Shown: positions 62,007 to 64,000 of the stretch, piece by piece
Layout: each line of letters opens with the position of its first letter
Position numbering within the stretch: position 1 is the first letter of the stretch
Assembly (NCBI GenBank): GCA_038745585.1
Contig: JBCDLH010000003.1
Span: forward strand, 186,001 to 250,000
Source of the DNA: HLUCCA09 sp038745585
GTDB taxonomy: Bacteria > Pseudomonadota > Alphaproteobacteria > Rhodobacterales > Rhodobacteraceae
Reading direction: 5' to 3'
Length of the DNA stretch: 64,000 nt
Program-made: the position numbers and the translations under genes
The notes under the pieces: model-generated
Databases searched by the model: none
Told to the model about the DNA's origin: nothing
What the model saw: only the letters and a program-made list of their open reading frames with translations

Positions 62007-63391
62007 GCGCCGGGCGTCGCTGGCGCTCCGACGCGCGTGCCCCAAAGGTCGTATTCGGAGGCATCATCGACCTCGACGGTGACGATGTCGCCAGGCGACA
62101 GCCCTTCGAACCCCTCGTCAATGTAGAGATGGCCGTCGATCTCCGGTGCGTCGGCGTGCGTCCTGCAGGTGGCCGCGTCCGGCTCGACGAGATCGACGAG
62201 GACGTTCATCCGCGTGCCGACTTTTGCGGCGAGTTTGGCTTCCGAGATCCGTTGCGCTGTCGCCATGAAGCGGTCGTAGCGCTCTTGTTTGATCGGCTCT
62301 GGCACGTGGTCGGGCAGGGCGGCGGAGCGCGCCCCGGCCACGTTTTCATATTGAAAGCAACCGACCCGGTCGAGCTGCGCCTCTTCGAGCCAATCCAGCA
62401 GCGTCTGAAATTCCGCCTCCGTCTCGCCGGGATAGCCAACGATGAAGGTCGAGCGCAGCGTGATCTCGGGGCAGATCGCGCGCCAGGCGCCGATCTCATC
62501 GAGCGTGCGTGCGGCGGCGGCGGGGCGCGCCATGCGGCGCAATGTGTCCGGGTGGGCGTGCTGAAACGGGATGTCGAGATAAGGCAGGATCTGCCCCTCC
62601 GCCATCAGCGGCACCAGCTCGCGCACATGGGGATACGGATAGACGTAGTGCAGACGCACCCAGGCGCCCAAGCCTCCGAGATCGCGGGCAAGCGCTGTGA
62701 TCGCAGCCTCGCCGGCGGGCTTTTCGGCCTTCCGGTCAATCCCATAGGCGGAGGTGTCCTGGCTGATGACGAGGAGCTCTCGCACGCCGGCCTCGACCAG
62801 TTTCTCCGCCTCGCGTAGTACCGCGGCATGCGGGCGCGAGGCGAGCCGGCCCCGCATGTCAGGGATAATGCAAAACTTGCACTTATGGTTGCAACCTTCT
62901 GAAATCTTGAGATAAGAATAGTGCCTTGGGGTGAGAGAGATCCCGCGCGCGGGCAACAGGTCGATAAACGGATCGGGCGCGGGCGGCACCGCTTGATGCA
63001 CCGCATCGAGGACCTGCTCATATTGGTGCGGGCCGGTGACGGCGAGCACGGTCGGATGCGCGCCGGTGATATAGTCGGGCTCGGCGCCGAGGCAGCCGGT
63101 GACGATGACGCGCCCGTTCTCGGCCAGTGCCTCACCGATGGCGCCGAGGCTTTCGGCCTTGGCACTGTCGAGAAACCCGCAGGTATTGACGATGACCGCA
63201 TCGGCGCCGGCATAGTCCGGCGAGATGCCATAGCCCTCCGCGCGCAGCCGCGTCAGGATGCGCTCGCTGTCGACCAGCGCCTTTGGACAGCCAAGCGAGA
63301 CCATGCCGATGGTCGGTTGCCCCACGCGCCGCGCATCCGCAAGGGTGGCACGGGCAAGGTCCGGGCGGAGGCTGGGCGGGTTCAGGCTCAT
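62003..63391 (-). CDS. rimO: Ribosomal protein uS12 methylthiotransferase RimO
   Basis: 462-residue radical-SAM enzyme that adds a methylthio group to Asp89 of ribosomal protein S12. The UPF0004 domain carries three Cys (in SLGCPKALVDSE, VNTCGFLDSAK and TGCLGAEPDYI), the radical-SAM CxxxCxxC is CNHKCKFC, and a TRAM domain closes the protein (GDIVTVEVDDASEYDLWG). Length agrees with RimO rather than MiaB. The ATG at 63391 is preferred to one at 63418. Confidence 0.95.
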   Translation of the reverse strand: MSLNPPSLRPDLARATLADARRVGQPTIGMVSLGCPKALVDSERILTRLRAEGYGISPDYAGADAVIVNTCGFLDSAKAESLGAIGEALAENGRVIVTGCLGAEPDYITGAHPTVLAVTGPHQYEQVLDAVHQAVPPAPDPFIDLLPARGISLTPRHYSYLKISEGCNHKCKFCIIPDMRGRLASRPHAAVLREAEKLVEAGVRELLVISQDTSAYGIDRKAEKPAGEAAITALARDLGGLGAWVRLHYVYPYPHVRELVPLMAEGQILPYLDIPFQHAHPDTLRRMARPAAAARTLDEIGAWRAICPEITLRSTFIVGYPGETEAEFQTLLDWLEEAQLDRVGCFQYENVAGARSAALPDHVPEPIKQERYDRFMATAQRISEAKLAAKVGTRMNVLVDLVEPDAATCRTHADAPEIDGHLYIDEGFEGLSPGDIVTVEVDDASEYDLWGTRVGAPATPGA

Positions 63392-63489
63392 GCGGGGGCG
63401 TATAGGGTGCTGCGGCACGCTGCGCTAGGCCCTCGGCGCGGCGCATGCGCGTCACGCGCAGAGGCACGCCGGGCAACGCGGCATACCGG

Positions 63490-64000
63490 TCAGCGTTTCC
63501 GGTCGCGGCGGGCGGACATCGGCTGGAACGCGACGCCGACATGGGCCTCGCAATAGGGTTTGCCAGGTTGAACCGGCAGGCCGCAAAACCAAAAGTCATC
63601 GGTCGCCGGGTCGCCGATCGGCCATTTGCAGGTGCGCTCGGTAAGCTCCATCAGCGTGAGCTTCAGCGCCGACTTCTCCACCTCGCGCACCGAGGCCAGA
63701 GCCTCGGGGCTGATCTCGTTGGCCGAGGGCTGCGGCGGCAGCGGCTGGCCCGCGGGGATGATCTGACGCCGCGGCGGCGTCGGGGCGGGGGCAGGTGCCT
63801 CCTCGGCCGTCTCTGGCGCCGGCTTCGGCGCTTCGGCGACGTCGACCTGCGCGGCCGCGGCCGCTTTGGGCGCGTCGGCGGCCGTCTCGGCTTTGCCCGG
63901 TGCCGTCTCTGCTCCGCCGCCACCATTCCGATTCGACAGGCCGAGCCGGTGGACCTTGCCAATGACCGCGTTGCGCGTCACGCCGCCCAACTCCTTGGCA
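63490..64000 (-). CDS. gcrA: GcrA cell-cycle regulator, N terminus cut by window edge
   Basis: The visible 170 residues begin within AKELGGVTRNAVIGKVHRLGLSNR, the end of the GcrA helix-turn-helix, so about two dozen residues lie beyond the edge. GcrA binds sigma-70 RNA polymerase at promoters with methylated GANTC sites and drives cell-cycle genes. The middle is an Ala/Pro-rich linker; the C-terminal sigma-binding domain includes LTLMELTERTCKWPIGDPATDDFWFCGLPVQPGKPYCEAH, with its conserved Cys residues. The end of the protein is complete. Confidence 0.93.
   Translation of the reverse strand, partial: AKELGGVTRNAVIGKVHRLGLSNRNGGGGAETAPGKAETAADAPKAAAAAQVDVAEAPKPAPETAEEAPAPAPTPPRRQIIPAGQPLPPQPSANEISPEALASVREVEKSALKLTLMELTERTCKWPIGDPATDDFWFCGLPVQPGKPYCEAHVGVAFQPMSARRDRKR

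Overview
The window comes from a GC-rich alphaproteobacterium, almost certainly a Rhodobacteraceae/Roseobacter-type organism. Supporting signs are a GcrA cell-cycle regulator, an F1-ATPase operon in the order atpH-A-G-D-C, a direct-repeat SOS box of the alphaproteobacterial type (GTTC-N7-GTTC, read here as GAAC-N7-GAAC), a DUF1127 gene followed by two CCUCCUCCC-loop small RNAs (the CcaF1-CcsR arrangement described in Rhodobacter sphaeroides), DUF6455 proteins, and a CIRCE-controlled groESL operon. Apart from the first 14 kb and some repeats, the gene content is mostly chromosomal housekeeping.

Positions 1-14.2 kb are accessory: a catabolic and uptake island. A complete peptide/opine-type ABC transporter (fused DppD-DppF ATPase, two permeases, a Tat-exported binding protein) is interleaved with a PuuE-type allantoinase, a dihydropyrimidinase/hydantoinase, an MttB-superfamily (non-pyrrolysine) methyltransferase, two tandem isopenicillin-N-synthase-like 2-oxoglutarate/Fe(II) oxygenases, a D-2-hydroxyacid dehydrogenase and a GlxA-like regulator cut by the left edge. 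Together they suggest import, oxidation/demethylation and ring opening of an N-methylated cyclic ureide or betaine-like compound. The substrate is not known.

14.5-25.3 kb holds tRNA-Gly(GCC), a YrbL-like protein, pyruvate carboxylase, an FMN-dependent 2-hydroxyacid dehydrogenase, a UvrD/PcrA helicase with a LexA box, a receiver-only response regulator, the DUF1127/CcsR-like locus and the Mrp Fe-S carrier ATPase. 25.3-32.5 kb is a cut-down division and cell-wall (dcw) cluster: mraZ, rsmH, ftsL, ftsI, murE, mraY. murF is missing between murE and mraY, and murD/ftsW/murG do not follow. The 782-bp region upstream of mraZ carries two arrays of MraZ-box-like TGGGN repeats, a perfect DnaA box inside an inverted repeat, and a strong intrinsic terminator just before mraZ.

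32.5-40.2 kb holds an ACT-domain protein, RluB-type pseudouridine synthase, TadA, an M23 peptidase, ClpA, GloB, a SAM methyltransferase and a CAP-domain lipoprotein. 40.8-46.2 kb is the atpHAGDC operon, unusual in having two extra small genes: a 55-residue two-helix membrane protein between atpA and atpG, and a 76-residue coiled-coil protein between atpG and atpD.

46.3-55.8 kb is mostly minus strand: prs, threonine aldolase, YcgN, ribF, a MaoC hydratase, a HAD phosphatase, a Nudix hydrolase, Mn-dependent pyrophosphatase and a glycosyltransferase. It contains three short-period tandem repeats (6 bp next to prs, 15 bp upstream of ribF, 15 bp inside the Nudix gene). 56-64 kb holds groESL, a membrane diguanylate cyclase, small conserved proteins, an M48 lipoprotein, a tandem DUF6455 pair behind an FNR-type box, RimO, and GcrA running off the right edge.
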